9,543 bases of DNA from Candidatus Onthomorpha intestinigallinarum (GTDB taxonomy: Bacteria > Bacteroidota > Bacteroidia > Bacteroidales > P3), in the NCBI GenBank assembly GCA_019114015.1, contig DXGG01000151.1, positions 1-9,543 on the forward strand, given 5' to 3'. A model generated the notes under the pieces. That model did not search any database, had not been told where the DNA came from, and was given only the letters and a program-made list of their open reading frames with translations. Positions 1 through 7,300 of this stretch are shown in pieces. The position numbers and the translations under genes are program-made. Numbering within the stretch: position 1 is the first letter of the stretch; each line of letters opens with the position of its first letter.

Positions 1-391
1 GATAAAGGCACGCGGCATCAGGAAATCTTTCCAGACCTTTTTCATATACGCTCATCGCCCTGTTCGACTGTTTCATTTCATCGTAAGCATTTCCCAAAAG
101 CTGATAAACGTCAGCCACGACATCGGTTCTCTGCGTCAGGCTTTCCAGTATTTCGGCCGCTTTCCTGTAATCCTGCATGCAATAATAGCACCATGCCAGC
201 TCGTAATGAACTGCAAGCGAATCCGTACCATTATCCAATACGCCCTTAAGATATTTTTCAGCCTGATACAGTTCTTTGGCATCTATAAGCCTCTGAGCCT
301 CGTTTATTATAGAATCAATGTTTTGTGCAAGAAGGTTCGCCGAAAAGAAGACGACAGAACAAAAAGTGCAGATAAAGATTTTTTTTATCAT
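1..391 (-). CDS. Exported tetratricopeptide-repeat (TPR) protein, C-terminal part cut by the window edge
   Basis: The frame opens with ATG at 391-389 and stays open to base 1, giving 130 visible codons; the stop lies outside the window. Residues 1-22 look like a Sec signal peptide: MIKK, a hydrophobic stretch rich in F, V, C and L, then NLLAQ as a likely cleavage region. The rest is helical with the spacing of TPR units, roughly residues 57-90 (AVHYELAWCYYCMQDYRKAA) and 91-124 (DVYQLLGNAYDEMKQSNRAM). TPR units usually bind other proteins, so a periplasmic or outer-membrane-associated scaffold role is an inference; no enzyme motif is seen. The gene has its own strong promoter and is separated from mreB by a terminator, so it is probably not part of the mreB operon. 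Family and partner cannot be named from this fragment. Confidence 0.85.
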   Translation of the reverse strand, partial: MIKKIFICTFCSVVFFSANLLAQNIDSIINEAQRLIDAKELYQAEKYLKGVLDNGTDSLAVHYELAWCYYCMQDYRKAAEILESLTQRTDVVADVYQLLGNAYDEMKQSNRAMSVYEKGLERFPDAACLY

Positions 392-412
392 ATTATTTCT
401 TTGTTTTGTCCG

Positions 413-441
413 CAAAGATAATGCAAAAAAATGAATCCAAA
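413..441 (-). promoter_or_regulatory. Bacteroidota-type promoter for the TPR gene (TTTG-N17-TATCTTTG)
   Basis: Read on the minus strand, TATCTTTG at 420-413 matches the Bacteroidota -7 consensus TAnnTTTG exactly. TTTG at 441-438 lies 17 bases upstream and fits the -33 element. The box ends 21 bases before the ATG at 391, leaving a short leader. The boxes are seen directly; promoter activity is inferred from the known consensus of the Bacteroidota primary sigma factor. Confidence 0.75.
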
Positions 442-596
442 CTTCAGAGACAGGCAATTAAACATGCCTTGCAAAAGAGGAAATCCTATATGCTCAGGTT
501 TCAAGAGAATGTTCCTGAAAAATGAAAAGACGGCGTAAAGGACAGAATGAATACTCCTATACGCCGTCTTTTATGTCTATTATCTTTATCTGATAT
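442..596. other. Intergenic region between the TPR gene and mreB
   Basis: No credible gene lies between mreB and the TPR gene (392-596). The left edge (413-441) carries the TPR promoter and 525-572 carries a strong hairpin. In 442-524 I see only a weak 5-bp inverted repeat (AGGCA 452-456 / TGCCT 465-469) with no T tract, which I do not interpret. Confidence 0.6.
525..572 (-). terminator. Intrinsic terminator after mreB, possibly bidirectional
   Basis: AAAAGACGGCGTA (525-537) pairs perfectly with TACGCCGTCTTTT (560-572). After one A-A mismatch, AGGA (539-542) and TCCT (555-558) extend the stem over a 12-base loop. In the mreB direction the stem is followed by TCTTTTCATTTTTC, a good U-rich tail. 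The hairpin starts 24 bases after the mreB stop codon. The A/T outer stem could also let it work on the plus strand, but no plus-strand gene reads into it. Confidence 0.85.
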
Positions 597-1619
597 CTAT
601 TTTATAAGGAAAGTATAATCATCATAATGTTTCAAAGCCTTGCTTGTTCCTTTAGCAACAGCCTTCAAAGGGTCGTCTGCGACGTGAACAGGCAATTTTG
701 TCTTGCTTTGCAGTCTCACATCAAGACCTCTTATCAATGCACCGCCGCCGGCAAGATAAATACCGGTATGATAAATATCCGAAGCAAGTTCAGGAGGAGT
801 CATTGCCAAGGCTTCCAATACTGCTGATTCTATTTTTGATATTGACTTATCCAAAGCATGAGCTATTTCCTGATATGTCACATACAATTCCTGAGGAATT
901 CCGGAGACTATGTCTCTTCCCTGTACCGCGAAATTCTCAGGAGGATTTTCCAAATCGGTTGTTGCTGCTCCGACAGCTATCTTTATTCTTTCAGCCATCC
1001 TTTCCCCTATGTACATATTGTGCTGTCTTCTCATATATTCTATTATATCGAGATTCAGTTCGTCTCCTGCTATACGTATGGATTTATTGCACACTATTCC
1101 TCCCAAGGCTATAACCGCTATTTCGCTTGTACCGCCTCCTATGTCTATTATCATGTTTCCGACGGGCTCCAACACATCTATTCCTATTCCTATTGCCGCA
1201 GCCATAGGTTCGTGTATCAGTCTGACCTCTTTTGCTCCTGCCTGTTCGGCAGTATCCCTAACAGCCCTTTCCTCTACATTGGTAATACCGGACGGTATGC
1301 AAATAACCATCTTAAGGGAAGGGGGAATCAGCGTCTTTTTTATATTGACCATTTTGATAAGTTCTCTAATCATATCATTGGCCATGTCAAAATCAGCAAT
1401 CACTCCGTCTCTTAACGGGCGTATAGTCTTTATGTTGTCATGCGTCTTGCCGTCCATCTGCATCGCTTTCTTACCAACGGCAATGACCTTTTTGGTTGTC
1501 TGGTCTATTGCTATGATGGAAGGTTCATCAACAACAACCTTGTCATTACACATCACTATAGAATTTGCGGTACCCAAATCTATTGCGACTTCTTTAGTCA
1601 AAAATGAAAATAAACCCAT
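597..1619 (-). CDS. mreB: Rod-shape-determining actin homologue MreB
   Basis: MreB is a bacterial actin that polymerises on ATP at the inner face of the membrane and guides the cell-wall elongation machinery. The 340-residue length is normal for the family. The actin-fold signatures are all present: phosphate-1 loop DLGTANS (14-20), HEPMAAAIG with the catalytic Glu (E137), phosphate-2 loop DIGGGTSEIAVIALGG (159-174), and the adenosine motif LAGGGALIRGLD (289-300). The N-terminal MGLFSFLTKE resembles the short membrane-proximal start of many MreBs. The start is ATG with no Shine-Dalgarno. It lies 73 bases after purH with no terminator or clear promoter between, so it is probably co-transcribed. 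It is the last gene of the unit: a strong terminator follows at once and no mreC or mreD is found downstream. Family assignment is secure; the operon position is the odd part. Confidence 0.97.
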   Translation of the reverse strand: MGLFSFLTKEVAIDLGTANSIVMCNDKVVVDEPSIIAIDQTTKKVIAVGKKAMQMDGKTHDNIKTIRPLRDGVIADFDMANDMIRELIKMVNIKKTLIPPSLKMVICIPSGITNVEERAVRDTAEQAGAKEVRLIHEPMAAAIGIGIDVLEPVGNMIIDIGGGTSEIAVIALGGIVCNKSIRIAGDELNLDIIEYMRRQHNMYIGERMAERIKIAVGAATTDLENPPENFAVQGRDIVSGIPQELYVTYQEIAHALDKSISKIESAVLEALAMTPPELASDIYHTGIYLAGGGALIRGLDVRLQSKTKLPVHVADDPLKAVAKGTSKALKHYDDYTFLIK

Positions 1620-1692
1620 ATTAAATCAATTGTTTTCGCATAGTTTTACGACATTGTTTACTTTGTGTTTCAAAACAGAACAAGATTTGATT

Positions 1693-3210
1693 TTAATGTT
1701 TAAAGTGTCTGAATCCTGTAACTGCCATTGCCATGCCGTTTTCCTGACAATAGTCTATACTTTTTTTGTCATTTATACTTCCTCCCGGCTGAATCACGCA
1801 GTTTATTCCGGCCTCATGCGCAATCTGAACACAATCCGCAAAAGGAAAAAAAGCATCCGAAGCCATTACGGCACCATTCAAGTCAAAACCGAAGTTCCTT
1901 GCTTTTTCTATGGCTTGCTTCAATGCATCCACTCTTGAGGTTTGACCCGTTCCACTGGCACAAAGCTGCAGATTTTTCACCAAAACGATTGCATTGGATT
2001 TTGTATGTTTAACAACCTTATTGGCAAAAATCAAATCTGCTTTCTGTTTTTCCGTAAAAGCTGTTGACGTTATTGAATTCAGTTCTTCTTCCTTTTCCGT
2101 CTTATTGTCTGCATCCTGCACGAGCACACCGTTCAATGCAGATCTGTACTGAACAGGAGCGACCTTTATATTCTTACGTTTCAAAAGAATTCTGTTTTTC
2201 TTGCATGTAAGAATATCCAAAGCTTCCTTTTCATAATCAGGTGCTATACAAATCTCCATGAACAAAGAATTCATTTCTTCCGCTGTTTCCTTATCTATCG
2301 TCCGATTGCAAACCAAAACGCCCCCGAATGCTGAAACGGGATCTCCTGCCAACGCATCCAAATAAGCCTGTTTCAACGTAGGACGTGATGATATTCCACA
2401 AGCATTATTATGCTTTATAATTGCAAATGTAGTTTGTTCAAAGTCATCAATCAATCTGCATGCGGCATCTATGTCACCTATGTTGTTATATGAAATCTCC
2501 TTTCCATGCAACTGTTCCACAAAATCATCCAACTTACCGAAAAACACACCCTTTTGATGTGGATTTTCACCATATCTTAATGACTTGAATTTATTATAGC
2601 TCTCTCTGAACGCATTTAATCCGACTGACTTGTTGAAATATTCAAAAATAGCAGTATCATAATCGGAAGACTGCATGAAAGCATAGGTTGCAAATAATCT
2701 TCTTTGCTCAAGAGTTGTACATCCGTTGTGTTTTTCCAGAATCTCAAGAAATTCTTCATAATGATCGCTAGAAGGAACAATAAGCACATCGTTAAAATTC
2801 TTTGCTGCCGCCCTAATCAACGAAATTCCTCCTATGTCTATTTTTTCTATTATATCCTGTTCACAAGCACCGCTTGCAACTGTATGCTTAAAAGGATACA
2901 AATCCACTATGACCAAATCTATTTCAGGTATCCCGTACTGAGCAATCTGCTTTTGGTCATCTTCATTCTCTCTTCTGCACAATATTCCTCCAAAAACCTT
3001 CGTATGAAGCGTCTTTACCCTTCCTCCAAGTATAGAAGGATAAGAGGTAAGTCCCTCTACTGCTTCGACATCTACATTCAAACTCCTTATATAGTCATAC
3101 GTACCGCCTGTCGAATATATTTTCACTCCCAGCTCACCGAGTTTTCTGACTATCCTGTCCAATCCGTCCTTATGAAAGACGGATATCAAAGCTCCCTTGA
3201 TTTGTTTCAT
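1693..3210 (-). CDS. purH: Bifunctional phosphoribosylaminoimidazolecarboxamide formyltransferase / IMP cyclohydrolase
   Basis: PurH carries out the last two steps of purine synthesis: formylation of AICAR by 10-formyl-tetrahydrofolate, then ring closure to IMP. The N-terminal MGS-like cyclohydrolase domain (about 1-195) shows STGGT (33-37), GGRVKTLH (62-69) and RAAAKN (133-138). The C-terminal transformylase domain shows LRYGENPHQ (211-219), the catalytic Lys-His pair in KHNNACG (266-272), AFGG (294-297), ASGTGQTSRVDAL (418-430), ASDAFFPFAD (450-459), IQPGGSI (473-479) and a C-terminal TGFRHFKH. I chose ATG at 3210, giving 505 residues, because MKQIKGALISV aligns with normal PurH starts. The frame runs 17 codons further to a TTG at 3261, but that stretch is unlike PurH and would overlap the end of pfkA. 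The pfkA-purH gap is 34 AT-rich bases with no promoter seen. Confidence 0.97.
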   Translation of the reverse strand: MKQIKGALISVFHKDGLDRIVRKLGELGVKIYSTGGTYDYIRSLNVDVEAVEGLTSYPSILGGRVKTLHTKVFGGILCRRENEDDQKQIAQYGIPEIDLVIVDLYPFKHTVASGACEQDIIEKIDIGGISLIRAAAKNFNDVLIVPSSDHYEEFLEILEKHNGCTTLEQRRLFATYAFMQSSDYDTAIFEYFNKSVGLNAFRESYNKFKSLRYGENPHQKGVFFGKLDDFVEQLHGKEISYNNIGDIDAACRLIDDFEQTTFAIIKHNNACGISSRPTLKQAYLDALAGDPVSAFGGVLVCNRTIDKETAEEMNSLFMEICIAPDYEKEALDILTCKKNRILLKRKNIKVAPVQYRSALNGVLVQDADNKTEKEEELNSITSTAFTEKQKADLIFANKVVKHTKSNAIVLVKNLQLCASGTGQTSRVDALKQAIEKARNFGFDLNGAVMASDAFFPFADCVQIAHEAGINCVIQPGGSINDKKSIDYCQENGMAMAVTGFRHFKH

Positions 3211-3244
3211 CTGAATATATTTGTTTTTAAAATTATTCTTTTCG

Positions 3245-4339
3245 TCAACCGCCGAACTCAATGCCCAAACCTTTTGCCGTTTGCACCAAAAAACTGTCAG
3301 GGCTCACAAGATGAGGTTCTTTCAAAGCTTCTTCCAATGTAACTGCTATTATGTCCGGATGCTTGTATGCAACCATTTTGCCAAAATCACCTGCCTTTGC
3401 CAATTCAAAAGCCTTAACTCCAAATTCGGAAGCCAACACTCTGTCGTATGCAGTCGGTGTTCCTCCTCTTTGCAAATGGCCGAGTACCGACACTCTTATA
3501 TCATGTTCCACTCCTGCTTCCTCCAACTCCAACTTCAAGACTTGTCCTATGCCACCCAATTTAAAATTCCTGTATCCTATTTCACTCGACGCATGTCCGA
3601 CCTTTTTGCCCTTGTCATTCTTTGAGCCTTCAGCTACGACAATAATGCAAAAGCCCCTTCCCTTATTATACCTTGACTCTATTTTTTCCTTTATTCTGTC
3701 TATGTTATATGGTATTTCGGGAATAATGCAGACATCTGCGCCTCCAGCTATTGCAGCATTCAATGCAATCCATCCAGCATCACGTCCCATCACTTCAAGT
3801 ATAAATATCCTGTTGTGTGACGCAGCTGTGGTCACCAATTTGTCAACACTCTCCGTTGCTATTTGTACGGCGGTTTGAAATCCGAAAGTAAAATCTGTTG
3901 CAGAAAGGTCATTGTCTATGGTTTTCGGCACTCCTATTATGTTCAATCCCTTTTCAAAAAGAGCCTTTGATATTCTTTGAGAGCCATCTCCGCCTACATT
4001 AATCACCGCATCTATCCCCATATACTGCAGTTTCCTGATCATTTGATCGCTTATATCGACCGTGGTCCATGTTCCATCTGAATTTTTAACGGGAAATGCA
4101 AAAGGGCCTCCCTTGTTTGTTGTACCCAATATCGTTCCTCCCTGTACCAAAATCCCTGATACTTTGGAATTGTCCAACACCACAACCTCCGTAGGCTCTT
4201 TCAAAACCCCATTAAAAGACTCTATACATCCTACAACTTCCCAGTCTTTTTCTTGTGAAGCCCTTTTGACAATGGCTCTTATAACAGCATTCAACCCGGG
4301 ACAATCTCCTCCGCCCGTAACGACCATCAGTCTTTTCAT
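3245..4339 (-). CDS. pfkA: 6-phosphofructokinase, ATP-type judged from Gly at the selector position
   Basis: The enzyme phosphorylates fructose 6-phosphate to fructose 1,6-bisphosphate, the committed step of glycolysis, in the cytosol. PFK signatures run in order: TGGGDCPGLNAVIR (8-21), VGGDGS (115-120), GVPKTIDNDL (136-145) with catalytic Asp 142, MGRDAGWIAL (184-193), and LGHLQRGGTPTAYDR (286-300) for substrate binding. The two residues that separate ATP from PPi enzymes are mixed: Gly 119 (E. coli G104, ATP-like) but Lys 139 (E. coli G124, Lys in PPi enzymes). This combination is known in the group III PFK lineage and usually goes with ATP use. At 364 residues it is longer than E. coli PfkA (320), with extra sequence around 74-95 (a KNSDGTW region) and 240-262. 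It starts 3 bases after the engB stop, which suggests tight co-translation. The phosphoryl donor is inferred, not proven. Confidence 0.95.
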   Translation of the reverse strand: MKRLMVVTGGGDCPGLNAVIRAIVKRASQEKDWEVVGCIESFNGVLKEPTEVVVLDNSKVSGILVQGGTILGTTNKGGPFAFPVKNSDGTWTTVDISDQMIRKLQYMGIDAVINVGGDGSQRISKALFEKGLNIIGVPKTIDNDLSATDFTFGFQTAVQIATESVDKLVTTAASHNRIFILEVMGRDAGWIALNAAIAGGADVCIIPEIPYNIDRIKEKIESRYNKGRGFCIIVVAEGSKNDKGKKVGHASSEIGYRNFKLGGIGQVLKLELEEAGVEHDIRVSVLGHLQRGGTPTAYDRVLASEFGVKAFELAKAGDFGKMVAYKHPDIIAVTLEEALKEPHLVSPDSFLVQTAKGLGIEFGG

Positions 4340-4342
4340 ACT

Positions 4343-4969
4343 CTAATTATCTTTACCCCGTTCAAAACCTTGCTCAAAATAAGGTATTATACGTTCTATC
4401 TCATCCAATATTTCAATCAATCCTGACTTATTTTTGGCAGAGCTTAGAAACATTTCAGGCAACTCCTCCCAATATTCTGACAATGCATTCATAAACACTT
4501 CCACGTTTTCATTCGTTTTCTTTGCGGATTGCTTGTCTGTCTTCGTAAATATGACAGTCAACGGCACCGAGTTCTCACCTAAAAAGTTTATGAAGTCCAA
4601 ATCTATTCTTTGAGGCTCCAATCTGGAATCGACAAGAACGAAAACCGTCATCAGGTTTCTCCTTTTCAACAGATAATTCCTAATCATTTTATTCCATGAT
4701 TCTCTCACCGATTTGGAGGCCTTGGCATAACCATAACCCGGCAAATCCACCAAATACCATTCATTATTTAAAATGAAATGATTTATCATTTGTGTTTTTC
4801 CAGGCTGAGAACTTGTCTTGGCCAAATCTTTTCTGTTTACCAAAGCATTGATCAAAGAACTTTTTCCAACATTACTTCTCCCTATAAAAGCGAACTCCGG
4901 CTTATCCTCACCGGGACATTGCCTGTAATCGGAACTGCTTTTCAAAAAATCGGCTGTTTTTATGATCAT
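4343..4969 (-). CDS. engB: Ribosome-biogenesis GTP-binding protein EngB/YihA/YsxC
   Basis: This small TRAFAC GTPase is needed in most bacteria for late assembly of the large ribosomal subunit. Counting from the ATG at 4969 (208 residues), the G motifs are all intact: G1 GRSNVGKSS (30-38), the switch-I segment SSQPGKTQMINHF with its conserved Thr (53-65), G3 DLPGYGYA (75-82), G4 TKTDK (142-146) and G5 SSA (176-178). The length is typical of the family. The frame opens two codons earlier at a TTG (4975), but the ATG is a more credible start. It begins 8 bases after the glsB stop and ends 3 bases before pfkA, so it sits inside a compact operon. No Shine-Dalgarno is seen, as expected for Bacteroidota. 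Confidence 0.96.
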   Translation of the reverse strand: MIIKTADFLKSSSDYRQCPGEDKPEFAFIGRSNVGKSSLINALVNRKDLAKTSSQPGKTQMINHFILNNEWYLVDLPGYGYAKASKSVRESWNKMIRNYLLKRRNLMTVFVLVDSRLEPQRIDLDFINFLGENSVPLTVIFTKTDKQSAKKTNENVEVFMNALSEYWEELPEMFLSSAKNKSGLIEILDEIERIIPYFEQGFERGKDN

Positions 4970-4977
4970 CTGCAATA

Positions 4978-5928
4978 TTATATCGACATATATCTTTTCT
5001 TCTTCTCCTCGTAAATATCGGCAATAGTAACCAAAATACCTGTTTCCTCCACATTGCTGAAATGCTTGTTTACGGATGTTCCAAAACTTTTCATGGTAGA
5101 AGACAGATTCATGTAGGCATTTACTAGAGGTGGTATATTCTCACCCAGTTCCCTTACGCTTTTAACCAATATCTGGTAGTCCTCTTTATAACTTTTGCCA
5201 TTAAAAAGCTTTACGAGCATATTGTAGTCAGCCTCTATTTCCACCGATTCCCGCGGAAAAACCAAACCCTCATTATCAGGGAAATGCTTTTTGTAAAAGT
5301 ACAATATAAAATCACGCGCAAGAGTGTTCATTGAAGGATACATCGTTATTTTCCCGAAAAAATACTTGATGGATTTATTGTTCAATGCCACACATCCAAG
5401 TCCTTCCCACAAGTTATCCAAAGAATACATCCCTTTACGCAGATTGCATGTAGGTTGATAATCGGGACGCACAAAAGAACGTCCAAGTTCCATGGTATTA
5501 TTCAAATAATTACGCTTAAACTGACTGGTAAATACAAACAAATCCGCCGTAGCACTCAACAGTTCACCATTTTCTTCAAGAATATCACTGCCTATTATAA
5601 ACCTGTATCCGCCTATAATCTCCTCGTCAACAGGATCCCATATAAACAACTGATTATAACAATGAGGCTCCGGTGCAATATCATACTTGTCTATGTCACA
5701 CTCCGTTCCGCTTCCTCCACCTTCTGCACCGAAACTCAACTCCCTCAGACGGCCTATTTCTCTCATTATATTGGGAGTTTTGTGAGCATTTGTGACATAA
5801 ATCTCTCTCCCTCCATAATTTGTTTTCTTCATAAAAGAAGCCAACGACAGTTCCGCCTTTACAAGAGTCTTATCCACCGGAGGTATGACATAGGATGTAT
5901 CCGCTTTATTATTTCTGTCTTTCATCAT
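4978..5928 (-). CDS. glsB: GNAT-fold acyl-ACP:amino-acid N-acyltransferase, GlsB/OlsB-like
   Basis: The protein resembles the OlsB/GlsB family, which transfers a 3-hydroxy fatty acid from acyl-ACP to an amino-acid amine. In Bacteroides, GlsB acts on glycine to make commendamide-type N-acyl glycine. Family marks in order are GRLRELSF (59-66), acidic residues in CDIDKYD (77-83), IGGYRF (105-110), the strongly conserved ELGRSFVRPDY (147-157), and FFGKITMYPSMN (190-201). No membrane segment is seen, in keeping with a cytosolic or peripheral enzyme. Two ATGs are adjacent (5928 and 5925). AAGGA at 5937-5933, a rare Shine-Dalgarno-like match here, sits 4 or 7 bases before them, so the second ATG may be the real start. 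It follows glsA by 9 bases, and the pairing supports the GlsA/GlsB reading. Glycine as acceptor is inferred by homology; another amino acid such as ornithine or serine is possible. Confidence 0.88.
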   Translation of the reverse strand: MMKDRNNKADTSYVIPPVDKTLVKAELSLASFMKKTNYGGREIYVTNAHKTPNIMREIGRLRELSFGAEGGGSGTECDIDKYDIAPEPHCYNQLFIWDPVDEEIIGGYRFIIGSDILEENGELLSATADLFVFTSQFKRNYLNNTMELGRSFVRPDYQPTCNLRKGMYSLDNLWEGLGCVALNNKSIKYFFGKITMYPSMNTLARDFILYFYKKHFPDNEGLVFPRESVEIEADYNMLVKLFNGKSYKEDYQILVKSVRELGENIPPLVNAYMNLSSTMKSFGTSVNKHFSNVEETGILVTIADIYEEKKKRYMSI

Positions 5929-5937
5929 GGTATCCTT

Positions 5938-6819
5938 TTATCGTTTTACGTTAGGCTCAAATTTTACATTTACATCGTTTTTCAATTTGTAGACATGTTC
6001 CCTCACAATGTTTGCCCATTCCAATGCGGTTCTGTCACTGCCGAATTCCCTATAACTAATGGGAGTTCCAAACGTAAGAGTGATTGTTTTGTTTTTATAC
6101 TTAAACATCTCGTCAGGCAAAAGTATCATCTCCAAATCGAATTTAATCCCGAAAAAGCGTCTTATCGCAGAGAGTCTGTAAAACCTCTTTGAATTAATGC
6201 CATCTATATAGACCGGAGTAACATCCCTGCCGAATTCCACGGCCTTTTTCACAAAAGTCTTTTTCCATGAGAAATCCTGGAATACCCCGTCTATGTATTT
6301 GGATTCCGTTCCAGCAGGGAAAAACATCACACAACTGTCCGAATGAAAAGCCTCATTCAATATATCGTGATTTGAACTGTTTCTGCCATACTTGTTGATA
6401 GGAACAAAAATTCCTTTAAAAGGAGGAAGTGCACAAAGCATGTCATTCACTGGAAATAATATATCGTTACGCGTTCTTCCTACCGCAATCATAAGCGCCA
6501 TCCCGTCTATGCTGCCTATAGGATGATTAGCGACAACCAATGCTCTCGAATTGACAGGTATATTCTCCGGATTGTTTACAACTATCTTGACCCCCAGTTC
6601 TTTCTCGACTATACATTTTGCAAAATCAACACCCTTGGTATCCCGGTACTTGTACAACAACGCATTTATCTGATCTATATGAACGAGTTTCTTGAACCAA
6701 TTCATTGCGAACTGCGGAATAAGACGCAAAAGTCTTTTGTTTTTGCTCGCAATCAATTTCTCCAAATCTATAAATTTCTCAGACTCTCTAATATTGCCTG
6801 AAGAGAAACCTTCATTCAT
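5938..6819 (-). CDS. glsA: PlsC-like O-acyltransferase, GlsA/OlsA-like, for acyl-amino-acid lipids
   Basis: It belongs to the lysophospholipid acyltransferase (PlsC/AGPAT) superfamily. Such enzymes esterify the 3-hydroxyl of an N-acyl amino acid with a second fatty acid, giving diacylated glycine lipids when paired with GlsB. In 293 residues the motifs are ANHPIGSIDG (97-106, block I with the catalytic His 99 and Asp 105), GIFVPINKYGR (136-146, block II region), FFPAGTES (166-173, block III) and PVYIDG (202-207, block IV). The His-Asp spacing is HX5D instead of the textbook HX4D. No clear transmembrane helix is visible, so it may bind the membrane through basic amphipathic surfaces such as 27-45. 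It is the first gene of the operon, with a consensus promoter 26 bases upstream, and lies 9 bases before glsB. Substrate is inferred from the neighbour and family; a general lysophospholipid acyltransferase remains possible. Confidence 0.87.
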   Translation of the reverse strand: MNEGFSSGNIRESEKFIDLEKLIASKNKRLLRLIPQFAMNWFKKLVHIDQINALLYKYRDTKGVDFAKCIVEKELGVKIVVNNPENIPVNSRALVVANHPIGSIDGMALMIAVGRTRNDILFPVNDMLCALPPFKGIFVPINKYGRNSSNHDILNEAFHSDSCVMFFPAGTESKYIDGVFQDFSWKKTFVKKAVEFGRDVTPVYIDGINSKRFYRLSAIRRFFGIKFDLEMILLPDEMFKYKNKTITLTFGTPISYREFGSDRTALEWANIVREHVYKLKNDVNVKFEPNVKR

Positions 6820-6845
6820 TTTTCACGTTGCCCTAAATTCAGTGG

Positions 6846-6879
6846 CAAAGATACTAAAAAAACAAATCTCATTTGTCAA
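6846..6879 (-). promoter_or_regulatory. Bacteroidota-type promoter for the glsA-glsB-engB-pfkA-purH-mreB operon
   Basis: On the minus strand TATCTTTG at 6853-6846 is an exact TAnnTTTG -7 box. A TTGACA-like TTG at 6879-6877, inside the last codons of tsaE, lies 23 bases upstream as a possible -33; another TTTG at 6866-6863 is too close at 9 bases. The box ends 26 bases before the glsA ATG. I see no terminator between tsaE and glsA, so read-through from porX-tsaE could add to this promoter. Confidence 0.7.
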
Positions 6880-7291
6880 TCACCGTTATTTTTCTTCTGC
6901 CGTTCAAATCTTTGATATATACATACGTACAGTTTTCCGGAATCAATTCTTCTATTTTACCGCTCCACTCCATAAAACAATAATTTCCGCTGTACAAATA
7001 CTCTTCCAATCCGATATCCAACGCTTCTAGACAACTGTTTATGCGATAAAAGTCGAAATGATAAACGCTTCCGTGCGTGGAGCTTCCATATTCATTCACT
7101 ATTGCAAATGTGGGCGAACATACATTATCCTCCACCGAAAGATGTTTGCAAACATATTTTGTAAATGTTGTCTTCCCCGCACCCATATCTCCTTCGAGGG
7201 CAAAAACCCTGCTATCGGGAAAGTCGTGCAAAAAAGCCTCCGCCACACCGTCCAATTCCTCCGGATTATCCGCCCAATAAGTTTTTTCCAT
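6869..7291 (-). CDS. tsaE: tRNA threonylcarbamoyladenosine (t6A37) biosynthesis ATPase TsaE
   Basis: TsaE is the ATPase that works with TsaB and TsaD to place t6A at position 37 of ANN-decoding tRNAs. The 140-residue length is typical. Visible marks are the P-loop EGDMGAGKTTFTK (33-45), CSPTFAIVNEY (58-68, the switch-like SPTF motif), the HFDFYR segment (78-83) with its conserved Asp 80, and MEWSGKIEELIP (107-118) with the conserved Glu-Trp pair. It starts 9 bases after the porX stop with no Shine-Dalgarno and is almost certainly co-transcribed with porX. Its 3' end carries the likely -33 element of the next operon. No residue expected for the family is missing. Confidence 0.96.
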   Translation of the reverse strand: MEKTYWADNPEELDGVAEAFLHDFPDSRVFALEGDMGAGKTTFTKYVCKHLSVEDNVCSPTFAIVNEYGSSTHGSVYHFDFYRINSCLEALDIGLEEYLYSGNYCFMEWSGKIEELIPENCTYVYIKDLNGRRKITVIDK

Positions 7292-7300
7292 ACAAAAACG

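Noticed and set aside
206..421. Small plus-strand frame (71 codons)
   Set aside because: It is antisense to the signal peptide and TPR region of the exported protein and overlaps that gene's promoter; the minus-strand reading is far better supported.
887..901. Inverted repeat AATTCC-TGA-GGAATT
   Set aside because: It is a short palindrome within the mreB coding sequence with no regulatory context.
910..1938. Plus-strand open frame of 342 codons
   Set aside because: It lies opposite mreB and the end of purH, whose protein signatures are unmistakable. The predicted protein is low in complexity (rich in S, I, P and L) and resembles no family, so it is an antisense shadow of a conserved gene.
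3211..3261. Upstream extension of purH to a TTG start
   Set aside because: The extra 17 residues do not resemble PurH, would overlap the 3' end of pfkA, and need a TTG start when an ATG sits at the expected family start.
4970..4975. TTG start for engB two codons upstream
   Set aside because: An ATG at 4969 gives a normal EngB N-terminus, and TTG starts are uncommon.
5455..6192. Plus-strand open frame of 245 codons
   Set aside because: It spans the antisense of glsB and glsA across their gene boundary and has no recognisable motif.
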